Assembly: GCF_007858445.1 (NCBI RefSeq)
Contig: NZ_VIGV01000001.1
Span: forward strand, 558,001-622,000
Source of the DNA: Tsukamurella sputi
Lineage (GTDB): Bacteria; Actinomycetota; Actinomycetes; Mycobacteriales; Mycobacteriaceae
Length of the DNA: 64,000 bases
Reading direction: 5' to 3'
Within the stretch, counting starts at the first letter, position 1; the number at the start of each line of letters is the position of its first letter. The position numbers and the translations under genes were made by a program. This document shows, piece by piece, positions 63,995 to 64,000 of the stretch. The notes beneath the pieces are model-generated. The model was given only the letters and a program-made list of their open reading frames with translations, had not been told where the DNA came from and searched no databases.

Positions 63995-64000
63995 TCCGCA

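Overview
The window is high-G+C actinobacterial DNA, most likely from a mycolate-containing member of the Mycobacteriales (Tsukamurella-, Gordonia- or Mycobacterium-like). The grounds are a complete yrbE/mce operon, a class Ib nrdHIE set, an aa3-type ctaD beside serB2 and fecB, an FprB-type ferredoxin reductase, a mycothiol-dependent isomerase-fold protein and frequent leaderless starts. Genus is inferred from gene content only. I see no tRNA, rRNA, CRISPR array or intact insertion sequence.

Layout. (1) 0.3-4.9 kb: a tightly coupled catabolic operon of flavin hydroxylase, alpha/beta hydrolase of the C-C hydrolase type, maleylacetate reductase and hydroxyquinol 1,2-dioxygenase. It should funnel a resorcinol-type aromatic, perhaps an acylated one, through hydroxyquinol and maleylacetate to the TCA cycle. 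(2) 4.9-9.7 kb: an XRE regulator with a second methionine aminopeptidase, a divergent TetR/esterase pair with two clear operators, an aminotransferase and a Tat-type lipoprotein with a 2H phosphoesterase fold. (3) 9.7-20.7 kb: a block matching the gene order I know from M. tuberculosis Rv3037c-Rv3044 (two methyltransferases, echA17-like, Nudix, ABC ATPase, serB2, ctaD, fecB), with a glycogen debranching enzyme gene placed inside it. (4) 20.7-26.2 kb: an AurF-type diiron oxygenase with FprB as probable electron donor, a stand-alone LigD-type polymerase, a flavin disulfide reductase and the C-terminal remnant of an Ohr gene. (5) 26.3-46.3 kb: nrdF, then about 15 kb that separates it from nrdE. 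That interval holds small hypotheticals, an hsp20 gene under a CIRCE element and a ten-gene mce operon; nrdE-nrdI-nrdH follows. Tandem NrdR-type boxes with 32-bp register lie before both nrdF and nrdH. (6) 46.7-52.4 kb: FMN reductase, TetR and SDR genes in the order of Rv3054c-Rv3057c, a zinc-less amidase-like secreted protein, a CobW GTPase and TrhO. (7) 52.4-58.5 kb: a sulfur-scavenging set (substrate-binding lipoprotein, permease, ATPase, formylglycine-type sulfatase, alkylsulfatase-type dioxygenase). (8) 58.4-64 kb: an alpha/beta hydrolase, UDP-glucose dehydrogenase, a protein made of eighteen decapeptide repeats, an AraC regulator, a glyoxalase-fold protein and an ArsR-SRPBCC pair.

The observations most worth following are the decapeptide-repeat protein, the amidase with all three expected zinc ligands replaced, the CIRCE-controlled hsp20 with a 56-residue partner, the paired NrdR sites, the C-C-hydrolase-containing hydroxyquinol operon, and the diiron-oxygenase/FprB unit with its two hairpins.
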